DNA of 17,244 bases from Bacteroides sp. (GCA_019416685.1 DXWV01000066.1:1-17244), one strand, 5' to 3'. Shown: positions 1 through 8,440, numbered from the stretch's first letter. Numbers and translations are program-made. The notes: generated by a model not told the origin, from the letters alone.

Positions 1-60
1 CTGCGTTCATCTGCGTTTCAATAAAGATTTAAACTCTGTGGAACTCCGTGTTACTGTGGT
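1..60. repeat. Short reiterated GT-rich intergenic sequence
   Basis: The word CTGCGTT occurs at 1-7 and again at 11-17. From 33 to 60 three similar phrases follow each other (CTCTGTGG, CTCCGTGT, ACTGTGGT). No reading frame is supported. It resembles a dispersed intergenic repeat, and the left end is cut by the window, so its full extent is unknown. Confidence 0.35.
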
Positions 61-90
61 GAAATACACTCAAAGCCATACAATAATGAA

Positions 91-165
91 CAATTGGCCA
101 ATGTGTTAATTTGCCAATGTCTTTCAGCAATACAGTGTAGCCAATTGGCGCATTGGCATATTGGC
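91..165. repeat. Clustered CCAAT/ATTGG inverted repeats
   Basis: The words CCAAT and ATTGG recur at least six times in about 75 bases. An exact 8-bp inverted pair is TGCCAATG (112-119) with CATTGGCA (151-158), and the palindrome CCAATTGG lies at 141-148. The segment can fold on itself. It is upstream of the efflux promoter in a gene-free leader; no function can be read from it. The remaining stretch from 166 to 335 shows nothing further that I can support. Confidence 0.4.
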
Positions 166-335
166 ACATAACTTTATTGTTTTATTAACAAAGAATCAAA
201 GTAATACAATCTCCGCAAGCCTTTAAATGTTATAATTTACCAATGAATGCACCATTCAGGCAATACCTATATTAATAAGAGAAAAACATAGTTAAAAAAG
301 AGCCGGTTATCGAACATTTATATAAGAATTTAAAG

Positions 336-343
336 TACTTTTG
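336..343 (+). promoter_or_regulatory. -7 box of the efflux operon promoter
   Basis: TACTTTTG matches the Bacteroides -7 consensus TAnnTTTG exactly. No good -33 TTTG is visible about 20 bases upstream. Transcription would start near 350, leaving a leader of about 100 nt before the adaptor start codon at 452. An upstream TTG codon at 341 overlaps this box, which argues against starting the protein there. Confidence 0.5.
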
Positions 344-451
344 CAGCGAAAAACTAAAGAGAAGAGTCTCAGTTTTCTCCTTCTATCCCTAATAATACTT
401 ATGAGCACACTATTTGTAGAAAATTTATCAATAAACACTGAATATAGAAGT

Positions 452-1600
452 ATGAAAAGTAGAATTGTATTATTTGCATTTTGTTTAGCCCTCTTGTCGA
501 GTTGTGGCAAAAAGGGTTTTGACTTGGGAGGAACCCCGGAATGTGCAGTGCAGGCATTGCAACCGACAACAGTTAATCTGACGAGTTCTTATCCGGCTAC
601 TATTAAAGGAAAACAAGATGTTGAAATCCGGCCACAGGTGTCTGGTTTCATCACTCAGCTTTGTATCGATGAAGGTTCAATGGTGAAAAAAGGACAAGTA
701 TTGTTCGTTATTGATCCGGTACAATATGAATCAGCCGCACGTGCAGCCAAGGCAGCAGTACAAACAGCCAAAGCAAACGTAGCTACCCAGGAAATCACAG
801 TTAAGAATAAACGGGAATTAAACAAGAAGAACATCATCAGTGATTACGACCTGGAAATGGCCGAAAACACGTTGGCTTCTGCCAAGGCACAACAAGCTTC
901 TGCCGAAGCACAGTTAATCAGTGCCAATCAAAACCTGGCATATACCCGTGTCACCAGCCCATCTAATGGTGTAGCAGGCTCTATCCCCTTCCGTGTAGGA
1001 AGTCTGGTTAGCGGTTCCAGCGCAACTCCATTGACAACCGTTTCAGATATTTCTGAAATGTACGTCTATTTCTCACTTACAGAAAAAGAATTGCTCAGCC
1101 TGATCCGTAAAGATGGCTCTCAGCAAGAAGCACTGGACAACTTCCCGCCCGTTCAGCTAACTTTGGCAGACGGTACCCTGTATGGTGACAGTGGAAAAAT
1201 AGAAACGGTTAGTGGTGTTATTGACCAGAATACCGGTGCGGTAAGCATTCGTGCTACTTTCCCCAACAAAGGCCACTTGCTGAGAACAGGAGGAACAGGT
1301 AGTATCCTCATCCCTTATAGTTCGCCCAACGCGCTTGTTGTTCCGCAAAAAGCAACTTACGAAATCCAGGATAAGAAATTTGTGTATGTACTGCAAGACG
1401 ACAACACGGTTAAGAATACAGAAATCAAAGTGCTCAATCTTGATGACGGACAAAATTACATTGTTACTTCAGGACTGAATGCGGGCGATAAAATCGTACT
1501 GGAAAACGTAAGTACACTAAAAGACGGCGCAACGATCAAGCCGCTTACTCCACAAGAGTCTGCCGAACATTTCAAAGCATCATTAGAGCAGAAGAAATAA
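452..1600 (+). CDS. RND efflux periplasmic adaptor (MFP) lipoprotein
   Basis: This is the periplasmic adaptor (membrane fusion protein, HlyD/AcrA-like) that links the inner-membrane pump to the outer-membrane channel. I chose ATG 452 because it gives a clean lipoprotein signal: a basic start, a hydrophobic stretch, and lipobox LLSSC with Cys18 as the lipidated residue; 382 aa is normal for the family. The reading frame stays open to a TTG at 341, but that adds a second hydrophobic run and lies on the promoter. A biotinyl-lipoyl half-motif (around residues 55-90, RPQVSGFI then DEGSMVKKGQVLF) is followed by an alanine-rich coiled-coil hairpin (about 90-165), the second lipoyl half (VTSPSNGVAG), a beta-barrel and a C-terminal membrane-proximal domain. 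The pump gene starts 29 bp downstream, so they are co-transcribed. The substrate cannot be read from the sequence. Confidence 0.93.
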   Translation: MKSRIVLFAFCLALLSSCGKKGFDLGGTPECAVQALQPTTVNLTSSYPATIKGKQDVEIRPQVSGFITQLCIDEGSMVKKGQVLFVIDPVQYESAARAAKAAVQTAKANVATQEITVKNKRELNKKNIISDYDLEMAENTLASAKAQQASAEAQLISANQNLAYTRVTSPSNGVAGSIPFRVGSLVSGSSATPLTTVSDISEMYVYFSLTEKELLSLIRKDGSQQEALDNFPPVQLTLADGTLYGDSGKIETVSGVIDQNTGAVSIRATFPNKGHLLRTGGTGSILIPYSSPNALVVPQKATYEIQDKKFVYVLQDDNTVKNTEIKVLNLDDGQNYIVTSGLNAGDKIVLENVSTLKDGATIKPLTPQESAEHFKASLEQKK

Positions 1601-1629
1601 GTAAACATGTAAAATCAGAAGATTAAAAT

Positions 1630-4600
1630 ATGAAATTAGATAGATTTATTAACCGTCCGGTACTATCAACGGTAATCTCCATCCTGATAGTAATTCTGGG
1701 TATCTTAGGCCTTATATCACTGCCTATCTCCCAATATCCGGACATTGCGCCTCCTACTGTACGCGTCAGTACGACTTATCAGGGAGCCAATGCACAAACT
1801 GTATTGAACAGTGTGATTGCTCCGCTTGAGGAGCAGATCAATGGTGTGGAGAACATGATGTACATGACTTCTACAGCAACTAACACCGGAGATGCCTCCA
1901 TTGAAGTTTACTTTAAACAGGGAACCGACCCGGATATGGCTGCCGTTAACGTGCAGAACCGTGTTGCCAAAGCTCAGGGTTTTCTTCCGGCAGAAGTTAC
2001 CAAGGTAGGTGTTATCACTTCTAAACGGCAAACCAGTATGTTGCTTGTCTTCTCTCTCTATAGTTCTGACGACAAGTACGACAATGAGTTTCTTGAAAAC
2101 TATGCCAAAATCAACGTTATCCCGGAAGTACAGCGTGTACCGGGCGTAGGTGACGCCATGGTAATGGGTTCTGACTACTCCATGCGTATCTGGCTTAAAC
2201 CGGAAATAATGGCTCAATATCACCTGATGCCGACTGATATCTCCACTGCTCTGGCAGAACAAAATATTGAAGCTGCTCCAGGTTCACTGGGCGAACGCGG
2301 TAACCAGACTTTCCAATATACATTAAAGTATAAAGGACGCCTGCAAAGCCAGGAAGAATTTGAGAATATCGTCATTCGCGCTACTGCCGATGGTGAAGTA
2401 TTACGCCTTAAGGATATAGCCAACGTTGAACTAGGCCGTCTGACTTACGGATTTGCCAATAAAACGAATGGCCATCCGAGTGTAACTGCCATTATCTTCC
2501 AGACAGCAGGTTCCAATGCTACACAGATTATCCAGGATTGCGAAGCTTTGCTGAAAAACGCAGAAAAGACAATGCCTCCGGGTGTAAAAGTTAACATTTC
2601 ACAGAATGCCAACGACTTCTTATTCGCTTCTATCCACGAGGTACTTAAGACTCTGATCGAGGCCTTTATTTTGGTATTTATTGTAGTATACATCTTCTTG
2701 CAAGACCTGCGGTCTACATTGATTCCTGCCATTGCCATTCCTGTAGCATTAATTGGTACATTCTTCGTACTTTATATCATCGGATTCAGTATCAACTTGC
2801 TGACTCTTTGTGCCATGGTGCTTGCCATTGCCATAGTGGTCGACGATGCTATCGTCGTCGTCGAGGGCGTCCATGCCAAGCTGGACCAGGGTTACAAGTC
2901 AGCCCGTCTTGCTTCCATTGACGCCATGAGTGAATTAGGTGGTGCCATTGTTTCTATTACGTTGGTAATGATGTCCGTGTTTATCCCGGTTAGTTTTATG
3001 TCGGGAACCTCCGGTGTATTCTATCGTCAGTTCGGTCTTACCATGGCAATTGCAATCGGACTTTCTGCCGTAAACGCATTGACACTGACTCCGGCATTAT
3101 GTGCTATCTTGTTGAAGCCTCATGATCCGGAAGAAAGAAAGAAGTCCACTTTCGTCAGCCGTTTCCATACTGCATTCAATGTTTATTACGACGGGATATT
3201 AAAGAAGTACAAGAAAGGTACGTTGAACTTCATCCATAAGCCCTGGCTGACGATAGGATCCGTAGTAGCTGGTATCGCCTTGCTGCTCTTCTTTATGAAG
3301 ATCACTCCCACCGGGCTGGTTCCCAATGAAGATACCGGTACTATTATGGCAGTTGTCGACCTTCCTCCCGGCACATCACAAGACCGTACAGAACAGGTAT
3401 TGATGCAAATAGACAGTCTGCTTGCTTCCGAACCTGCTATCGAAAGCCGTACGATGATTTCCGGATACAGTTTCATGGCAGGACAGGGACCGGGATATGG
3501 TTCATTTATCTGTAAGTTGAAAAACTGGGATGACCGTACCATTGAGCAGCGTTCCGACTTTGTCTCTGGTATGCTTTACCTCAAAGCCCGTAAGGTAATA
3601 AAAGATGCACGCGTTTTGCTGTTTGCACCTCCTATGATCCCCGGATATAGTGTATCCAACGGTTTTGAGTTGAACTTGCAGGACAAGACCGGTGGTAGTC
3701 TGGACAAATTCTATGAAGTGGCACAAGACTTTATAACCAAGTTGACAGAGCGCCCTGAAATTGCTTCGGCACAAACTTCATTTAACCCGAACTTCCCGCA
3801 ATACATGATTGATATTGACGCGGCAGCTTGTAAAAAAGCGGGTTTGACTCCGAATGCGATCCTTACGACCCTACAAGGATATTATGGTGGTCTATACTCA
3901 TCCAACTTCAATCGTTTCGGTAAGTTGTACCGTGTAATGATCCAGGCCGATCCTAACAGTCGTACCAATTTAGAGTCTTTGAAATCAATCAAAGTACGTA
4001 ACGGAAATGAAATGGCTCCCATCACCCAGTTCATGACTATCAAGAAAGTATACGGACCGGATAATATCACCCGTTTCAACATGTTTACGTCTATGAAGAT
4101 CAACGGCAACCCGGCTGATGGTTATAGTAGTGGTCAGGCAATTCAGGCTATGCAGGAAGTAGCAGAACAGACCCTGCCAACCGGATTCGGCTACGAGTTC
4201 TCTGGTATGACCCGTGAAGAGCAGAGTTCAAGCGGCAGTACAACGGCAATGATCTTTATCCTTTGCTTCGTATTCGTTTACTTGCTGTTGAGTGCCCAAT
4301 ATGAAAGTTATATCCTGCCATTGTCAGTATTGCTTTCTGTACCATTCGGTCTGGCCGGTAGTTTCATCTTCGTACATCTGATGGGACTTGCCAACAACAT
4401 TGTCCCGATACTTGGAGCGGCGACCAACAATATCTATATGCAGATTGCCTTGATTATGTTGATCGGTCTGTTGGCAAAGAACGCCATTTTGATTGTAGAG
4501 TTTGCCCTCGACCGTCGTAAAATGGGTATGAGTATTACCTGGGCTGCCGTATTAGGTGCCGGTGCGCGTCTTCGTCCTATCCTGATGACCTCATTGGCTA

Positions 4601-4833
4601 TGGTAGTAGGTTTGCTTCCTATGATGTTCGCTTTTGGTGTAGGTGCCAATGGTAACCGTGCACTGGGTGCTTCTGCCGTAGGTGGTATGTTGATTGGTAT
4701 GATTTGCCAGATATTTGTGGTACCCGCATTGTTCGTAATCTTCCAGTACTTACAGGAGAAAATCAAACCGATGGAATGGGAAGATATCGACAATTCAGAT
4801 GCTGAAACAGAAATTGAACAATATGCTAAATAA
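1630..4833 (+). CDS. RND multidrug efflux pump, inner-membrane subunit (HAE1 family, AcrB-like)
   Basis: This 1067-aa proton-driven transporter exports hydrophobic or amphipathic compounds from the inner membrane and periplasm through the adaptor and outer-membrane channel. The length is typical of AcrB/MexB. It starts MKLDRFINRPVLSTVISILI, the usual first transmembrane helix. The proton-relay aspartates of TM4 are Asp405-Asp406 (AIVVDDAIVVVE), and the TM10 lysine is Lys950 (GLLAKNAILIVEFA); these match the AcrB Asp407/Asp408/Lys940 set. Two large periplasmic loops (about 35-335 and 565-870) and twelve predicted helices are visible. The residues needed for proton coupling are intact, so the pump should work. 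It is the middle gene of the operon, and no local repressor gene is present, unlike many efflux loci. The drug substrate is not deducible. Confidence 0.95.
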   Translation: MKLDRFINRPVLSTVISILIVILGILGLISLPISQYPDIAPPTVRVSTTYQGANAQTVLNSVIAPLEEQINGVENMMYMTSTATNTGDASIEVYFKQGTDPDMAAVNVQNRVAKAQGFLPAEVTKVGVITSKRQTSMLLVFSLYSSDDKYDNEFLENYAKINVIPEVQRVPGVGDAMVMGSDYSMRIWLKPEIMAQYHLMPTDISTALAEQNIEAAPGSLGERGNQTFQYTLKYKGRLQSQEEFENIVIRATADGEVLRLKDIANVELGRLTYGFANKTNGHPSVTAIIFQTAGSNATQIIQDCEALLKNAEKTMPPGVKVNISQNANDFLFASIHEVLKTLIEAFILVFIVVYIFLQDLRSTLIPAIAIPVALIGTFFVLYIIGFSINLLTLCAMVLAIAIVVDDAIVVVEGVHAKLDQGYKSARLASIDAMSELGGAIVSITLVMMSVFIPVSFMSGTSGVFYRQFGLTMAIAIGLSAVNALTLTPALCAILLKPHDPEERKKSTFVSRFHTAFNVYYDGILKKYKKGTLNFIHKPWLTIGSVVAGIALLLFFMKITPTGLVPNEDTGTIMAVVDLPPGTSQDRTEQVLMQIDSLLASEPAIESRTMISGYSFMAGQGPGYGSFICKLKNWDDRTIEQRSDFVSGMLYLKARKVIKDARVLLFAPPMIPGYSVSNGFELNLQDKTGGSLDKFYEVAQDFITKLTERPEIASAQTSFNPNFPQYMIDIDAAACKKAGLTPNAILTTLQGYYGGLYSSNFNRFGKLYRVMIQADPNSRTNLESLKSIKVRNGNEMAPITQFMTIKKVYGPDNITRFNMFTSMKINGNPADGYSSGQAIQAMQEVAEQTLPTGFGYEFSGMTREEQSSSGSTTAMIFILCFVFVYLLLSAQYESYILPLSVLLSVPFGLAGSFIFVHLMGLANNIVPILGAATNNIYMQIALIMLIGLLAKNAILIVEFALDRRKMGMSITWAAVLGAGARLRPILMTSLAMVVGLLPMMFAFGVGANGNRALGASAVGGMLIGMICQIFVVPALFVIFQYLQEKIKPMEWEDIDNSDAETEIEQYAK

Positions 4834-4933
4834 GATTAGAAGTTAGTAGCTAGAAGTTAGAAGAGTGAGATTCTTCTAACTACTAAATTCCAACTACTAA
4901 CTACTAAATTCCAACTACTAAATAAGATTAGAA
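4826..4933. repeat. Intergenic repeat block flanked by a 16-bp direct repeat
   Basis: The 16-base word CTAAATAAGATTAGAA occurs at 4826-4841, where it contains the pump stop codon, and again at 4918-4933, ending at the first base of the next gene. Between the copies lie TAGAAGTTAG twice (4837-4846, 4851-4860), a hairpin GTTAGAAGA (4856-4864) with TCTTCTAAC (4872-4880), and a perfect tandem duplication of a 21-bp unit (4878-4898, 4899-4919). It may be a small mobile repeat with a target duplication, or the product of replication slippage. It could fold in the mRNA between two co-transcribed genes. Confidence 0.75.
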
Positions 4934-6318
4934 TGAAGAAACAAATTATATATATGTTGTGTGCAACTGCTCTTCTGAGCAGCTGCCACATCTATAAATC
5001 GTATGACAGGCCCGAAGATATACTGACTGCCGGTTTGTATCGCGACACGGTAGCTACCGGTGATACACTGGCTTCAGATACTGCCAACTTCGGCAATCTG
5101 CCTTGGAGAGAAGTGTTCACTGACCCTCAGTTGCAAACACTTATCGAGCAAGGGTTAGCCAATAATACCGACCTTCAGACAGCCATTCTGAAAGTAGAAG
5201 AAGCAAAAAATGCGCTAATGACTTCACGTCTGGCTTATGCTCCTTCATTAGCACTGTCACCACAGGGAACAATCAGCAGCTTTGATAAAAGTGCTGCCAC
5301 CAAGACATATTCGCTGCCGGTAACAGCCAGCTGGGAAATTGACTTGTTTGGAAAATTGCTGAATGCCAAACGCGGTGCACAGGCTACCCTATTACAAACC
5401 AAAGCTTACCGCCAGGCTGTACAGACACAAATCATAGCCGGTATCGCCAATACGTATTATACATTACTAATGCTCGACCGCCAGATGGACATCTCCGAAC
5501 AAACAGCCGACATCATGAAGCGTAATGTAGAAACAATGCGTGCCATGAAAGATGCAGCCATGACCAATGCTGCTGCCGTTTCACAAAGCGAAACGGCTTA
5601 TGCACAAGTATTGGCATCCCTTCCTGCTATCCGTCAGAGCATTCGTGAAACAGAGAATGCACTCTGCATGTTACTCAGACAAGCTCCGCAAACCATCAAA
5701 CGCAGTACACTCGAAGAACAGCAACTGCCTTCTGAGTTCTCAGTAGGAGTACCTCTCCAGTTATTGTCCAACCGTCCCGATGTGAAAGCTGCTGAAATGG
5801 CATTGGCCAATACTTACTATAATACCAACTCAGCTCGTGCTGCTTTCTATCCGCAAATCACAATCAGTGGTTCTGCCGGCTGGACTAACAGTGCAGGTAG
5901 CATGATTGTCAATCCGGGTAAACTTCTTGCTTCAGCTCTTGGTTCGCTGACACAGCCCCTATTCTATCGTGGTAGTAATATTGCCCGTTTGAAAATAGCC
6001 AAAGCACAACAGGAAGAAGCGAAACTTGCTTTTCAACAATCTCTTTTGAATGCCGGAAGTGAAGTTAGTAATGCCCTCTCTTTGTATCAGACAACAGCCG
6101 AAAAGACCTCTGCACGTAAATTTCAGGTAGAATCTGCAGAGAAAGGTGCTGAATATACAAAAGAATTGTTTAAATTAGGCACGTCTACCTACCTCGAAGT
6201 ACTGTCAGCAGAGCAATCACTGCTTAGCGCACGCCTGTCACAGGTATCCGACAGCTTCGATAGCATGCAGGCGGTAGTAAGCCTTTACCGTGCATTGGGT
6301 GGTGGAAGAGAAGATTGA
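4933..6318 (+). CDS. RND efflux outer-membrane channel lipoprotein (NodT/TolC family)
   Basis: This 461-aa protein is the outer-membrane exit duct of the pump. It starts with a lipoprotein signal, MKKQIIYMLCATALLSSC, with Cys18 as the lipidated residue. Two outer-membrane efflux repeats (about 60-250 and 265-455) contain long alpha-helical, Ala/Gln/Glu-rich segments. The conserved LLSNRPDVKAAE motif near the second repeat and the C-terminal SAEQSLLSARLSQ helix are characteristic of the NodT type. The gap to the pump gene is 99 bp and filled with repeats, yet there is no recognised promoter, so co-transcription is likely. The stop codon lies inside a 24-bp palindrome. Confidence 0.93.
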   Translation: MKKQIIYMLCATALLSSCHIYKSYDRPEDILTAGLYRDTVATGDTLASDTANFGNLPWREVFTDPQLQTLIEQGLANNTDLQTAILKVEEAKNALMTSRLAYAPSLALSPQGTISSFDKSAATKTYSLPVTASWEIDLFGKLLNAKRGAQATLLQTKAYRQAVQTQIIAGIANTYYTLLMLDRQMDISEQTADIMKRNVETMRAMKDAAMTNAAAVSQSETAYAQVLASLPAIRQSIRETENALCMLLRQAPQTIKRSTLEEQQLPSEFSVGVPLQLLSNRPDVKAAEMALANTYYNTNSARAAFYPQITISGSAGWTNSAGSMIVNPGKLLASALGSLTQPLFYRGSNIARLKIAKAQQEEAKLAFQQSLLNAGSEVSNALSLYQTTAEKTSARKFQVESAEKGAEYTKELFKLGTSTYLEVLSAEQSLLSARLSQVSDSFDSMQAVVSLYRALGGGRED

Positions 6319-6364
6319 GGAAACGTTTCCTCAATCGTAAATCGTTAATAATTAAATCGTAAAT
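6313..6364. repeat. 24-bp perfect palindrome over the stop codon, then ATCGTAAAT repeats
   Basis: The half GATTGAGGAAAC (6313-6324) is followed directly by its exact reverse complement (6325-6336). The stop codon of the channel gene (6316-6318) lies inside the left half. ATCGTAAAT then occurs at 6334-6342 and 6356-6364. There is no T-tract, so it is not a classical terminator. It could be a recognition site for a dimeric protein, a cruciform, or an mRNA-stabilising hairpin. Confidence 0.7.
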
Positions 6365-6367
6365 AAT

Positions 6368-7138
6368 ATGATTAGTCCGTTAGCTTATGTAGACCCCGAG
6401 GCAAAGATTGGAAAGAATGTCACTATCGAACCTTTTGCCTATATCGAAAAAGATGTCGAAATCGGGGACGACTGTGTAATCATGGCCTATGCCAGTGTTC
6501 TGAAAGGTACACGTATGGGTAAAGGTAATAAGATACACCACCATGCAGTGCTTGGTGCAGAACCTCAGGACTTCCACTACACGGGAGAAGAAACCAATCT
6601 GATTATTGGTGACAACAATCATATCCGTGAAAATGTAGTGATCAGCCGTGCCACCTTTGCAGGCAATGCTACAAAAATTGGAAATGAGAACTTCCTTATG
6701 GATAAGGTTCACATCTGTCACGATGTTCAGATAGGCAACCATTGCGTAGCAGGAATTGCAACAACAATAGCCGGTGAATGTACACTTGACGATTGTGTGA
6801 TCCTAAGCGGTAATGTGATCCTCCATCAGTATTGTCATGTGGGTAGCTGGACATTGATCCAGAGCGGATGCCGCATCTCAAAAGATGTTCCTCCATATAT
6901 TATTATGTCGGGCAATCCAACTACTTATCATGGGGTAAATGCAGTTGTACTGACTCAGCACCATAATACTCCGGAGAGAATCTTACGCCACATTGCCAAT
7001 GCCTACCGTTTGATTTATCAAGGTAATTTCAGTCTGACTGATGCTGTACAGAAAATCATAGACCAGGTACCAATGAGCGAAGAAATCGAAAACATCGTGA
7101 GCTTTGTGAAGGGATCGGAACGAGGTATTGTAAAGTAA
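6368..7138 (+). CDS. lpxA: LpxA-family acyl-ACP-dependent O-acyltransferase, probably a diverged paralogue
   Basis: This 256-aa left-handed beta-helix protein is built of hexapeptide repeats (for example IGKNVT, IGDDCV, IGNENF, IGNHCV) with the C-terminal helical part of LpxA. E. coli LpxA (262 aa) adds a 3-hydroxyacyl chain to UDP-GlcNAc as the first step of lipid A synthesis in the cytoplasm. By aligning from memory, the catalytic base E. coli His125 is His118 here (VHICHD), His122 is His115, and His160-Gln161 is His153-Gln154. Other substrate-contact positions differ: Lys76 is His70, His99 is Ser93, His144 is Glu137, Glu200 is Val193 and Arg204 is Gln197. The acyl-chain ruler Gly173 is Ser166. 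The family assignment is firm, but the substrate may not be the classical one. It lies 49 bp after the efflux genes and is followed by a strong hairpin, so it is the last gene of that unit. Confidence 0.85.
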   Translation: MISPLAYVDPEAKIGKNVTIEPFAYIEKDVEIGDDCVIMAYASVLKGTRMGKGNKIHHHAVLGAEPQDFHYTGEETNLIIGDNNHIRENVVISRATFAGNATKIGNENFLMDKVHICHDVQIGNHCVAGIATTIAGECTLDDCVILSGNVILHQYCHVGSWTLIQSGCRISKDVPPYIIMSGNPTTYHGVNAVVLTQHHNTPERILRHIANAYRLIYQGNFSLTDAVQKIIDQVPMSEEIENIVSFVKGSERGIVK

Positions 7139-7155
7139 ACCTAAAAAATATACTT

Positions 7156-7209
7156 AAAAGAAGAAGGTTCTGTTTGCCCTTAAAAGGGTAGACAGAACCT
7201 TCTTCTTTT
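7156..7209. terminator. Long-hairpin terminator after the lpxA-like gene
   Basis: An 18-bp perfect inverted repeat, AAAAGAAGAAGGTTCTGT (7156-7173) with its reverse complement (7192-7209), encloses a loop that holds a further small CCCT/AGGG pairing. The outer stem runs into A-rich and T-rich ends on both sides, so it could terminate transcription in either direction. It separates the efflux-lpxA unit from the recombinase cassette. Confidence 0.85.
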
Positions 7210-7477
7210 ATTCACCAACCATCCATATAAACTTACCACCACAGGATCCTCCATCAGAATTCCTCCACTTTCCTTTCCAATGCAGATATATTATATCAAA
7301 TAAAAGTTAACAAGCCCTCTTCGTTAGCTAAGGAGTCTGAAAAATAAGAATAACTTCCATCTGAATTTGTTCTCTACACTCTTTTATCTATGTAATATGT
7401 AAATATATACAGCAAAATTTAAAAGAAGAACAGAAGAGATATTTCACCGATCATTTATAAACTAATAATCAAAAAGA
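7210..7477. other. Gene-free stretch before the recombinase
   Basis: No supported gene lies here. TGAATTTG at 7362-7369 is one mismatch from TAnnTTTG and could be the -7 box of the recombinase, giving a leader of about 100 nt, but no matching -33 element is visible. No further copy of the inverted-repeat site found downstream was seen. Confidence 0.3.
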
Positions 7478-8407
7478 ATGAAACAAAATGATTTCGTATT
7501 TTTCATGCGCTCTGTAATCTGTAACTTTGAGAATAACAATAATCACGGGACCGCGCATATATACAAAAACAGTTTAAATAGTTTTATCACATTTTGCCAT
7601 AGCAGCACAATACCTTTCAGAAAAATAACACCGGAATTATTGAAAGGCTTTGAGGCATATTTAAGGCAAAAACAAAGGAGTTGGAATACAGTGTCTACAT
7701 ATTTACGTGCATTGCGTGCCACCTACAACCGTGCTGTCGATAAGCATCTGGCTCCCTACATTCCACGCTTATTCAAGCAGGTTTATACAGGAACACGGAC
7801 AGACAGAAAAAAAGCATTGAATATCAAAGATATGTCCCGGATACTTCATAGCTGGGATACGGATGAAATCCCCCACAGCCTTTCCCGTACTCACGGTTTA
7901 TTCATTCTTATGTTTATGCTACGCGGCTTACCCTTTGTAGATTTGGTGAACTTACACAAAAAAGACTTGAATGGCAACATTATCACCTACCGTCGCCGTA
8001 AGACGGGTAAACAACTAATCGTAGAAGTACCTCAGGAAGCACTAACCATTCTGGAGAAATATATGGATACAAATCCACATTCCCCTTACCTGTTTCCATT
8101 TCTGACCCATAGAGAAGGTACAGCAGAGGTTTATCATGAATATCAATGGACGCTACGCATATTCAATCAGCAACTTTCCCTTCTAACAAAAGCGCTTCAG
8201 TTAAAGACCCCTCTAAGCTCATATACCGCAAGGCACACATGGGCTACTCTGGCTTATTATAATGAAATCCATCCCGGAATTATTTCAGAAGCAATGGGGC
8301 ATTCATCAATTACGGTTACTGAGACTTATTTGAAACCTTTTAATATTGAAAGAATAGATGCAGCAAACAGGAAAATTATCTCGTCAGTAATACACCTCAA
8401 TCCATGA
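7478..8407 (+). CDS. Tyrosine recombinase / DNA invertase (Bacteroides Tsr type)
   Basis: This 309-aa site-specific recombinase cuts and rejoins DNA through a 3'-phosphotyrosine link. An N-terminal SAM-like core-binding domain (about 1-105) precedes the catalytic domain. Visible catalytic residues are Arg149 (MLRGLPFVDL, the Bacteroidota form of box I), Lys175 (RRRKTGK), Arg252 with His253 (SYTARHTWAT), His275 (MGHSSITVTETY) and the nucleophile Tyr284. The first His of the usual HxxR box is Tyr249, a change that I believe is frequent in Bacteroides recombinases of this kind. Length and composition fit the short invertases that flip promoters next to their own genes rather than the longer integrases of conjugative elements. 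A pair of perfect inverted repeats begins 13 bp after the stop codon, which supports a role in local DNA inversion. Confidence 0.92.
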   Translation: MKQNDFVFFMRSVICNFENNNNHGTAHIYKNSLNSFITFCHSSTIPFRKITPELLKGFEAYLRQKQRSWNTVSTYLRALRATYNRAVDKHLAPYIPRLFKQVYTGTRTDRKKALNIKDMSRILHSWDTDEIPHSLSRTHGLFILMFMLRGLPFVDLVNLHKKDLNGNIITYRRRKTGKQLIVEVPQEALTILEKYMDTNPHSPYLFPFLTHREGTAEVYHEYQWTLRIFNQQLSLLTKALQLKTPLSSYTARHTWATLAYYNEIHPGIISEAMGHSSITVTETYLKPFNIERIDAANRKIISSVIHLNP

Positions 8408-8420
8408 ACTACTGACCTTA

Positions 8421-8440
8421 TTACTTTGTAGGTAACAGAA
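8421..8440 (+). repeat. Left inverted repeat (recombination site)
   Basis: TTACTTTGTAGGTAACAGAA is the exact reverse complement of 8719-8738. Inside it, half-sites TTAC (8421-8424) and GTAAC (8432-8436) flank a 7-bp centre TTTGTAG (8425-8431), as expected for a tyrosine-recombinase core site with a 7-bp crossover region. The outermost base of the dyad (A at 8420) breaks the 5-bp symmetry on this side. Confidence 0.9.

Noticed and set aside
1..175. CRISPR-like array in the leader repeats
   Set aside because: Repeat words are very short, in both orientations, with no regular spacers and no cas genes.
341..451. N-terminal extension of the adaptor from a TTG codon
   Set aside because: The codon lies on the -7 box, and starting at 452 gives a canonical lipoprotein signal peptide.
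307..510. Minus-strand 67-codon frame over the efflux leader
   Set aside because: It overlaps the adaptor gene start and promoter, has no family resemblance and is a shadow frame.
1717..2262. Long minus-strand frame of 181 codons inside the pump gene
   Set aside because: Antisense shadow of a well-conserved RND gene; no recognisable domain.
7478..8407. Integrase of an integrative element or prophage
   Set aside because: No other mobile genes, tRNA target or flanking direct att repeats were seen; inverted repeats right next to it favour an invertase.
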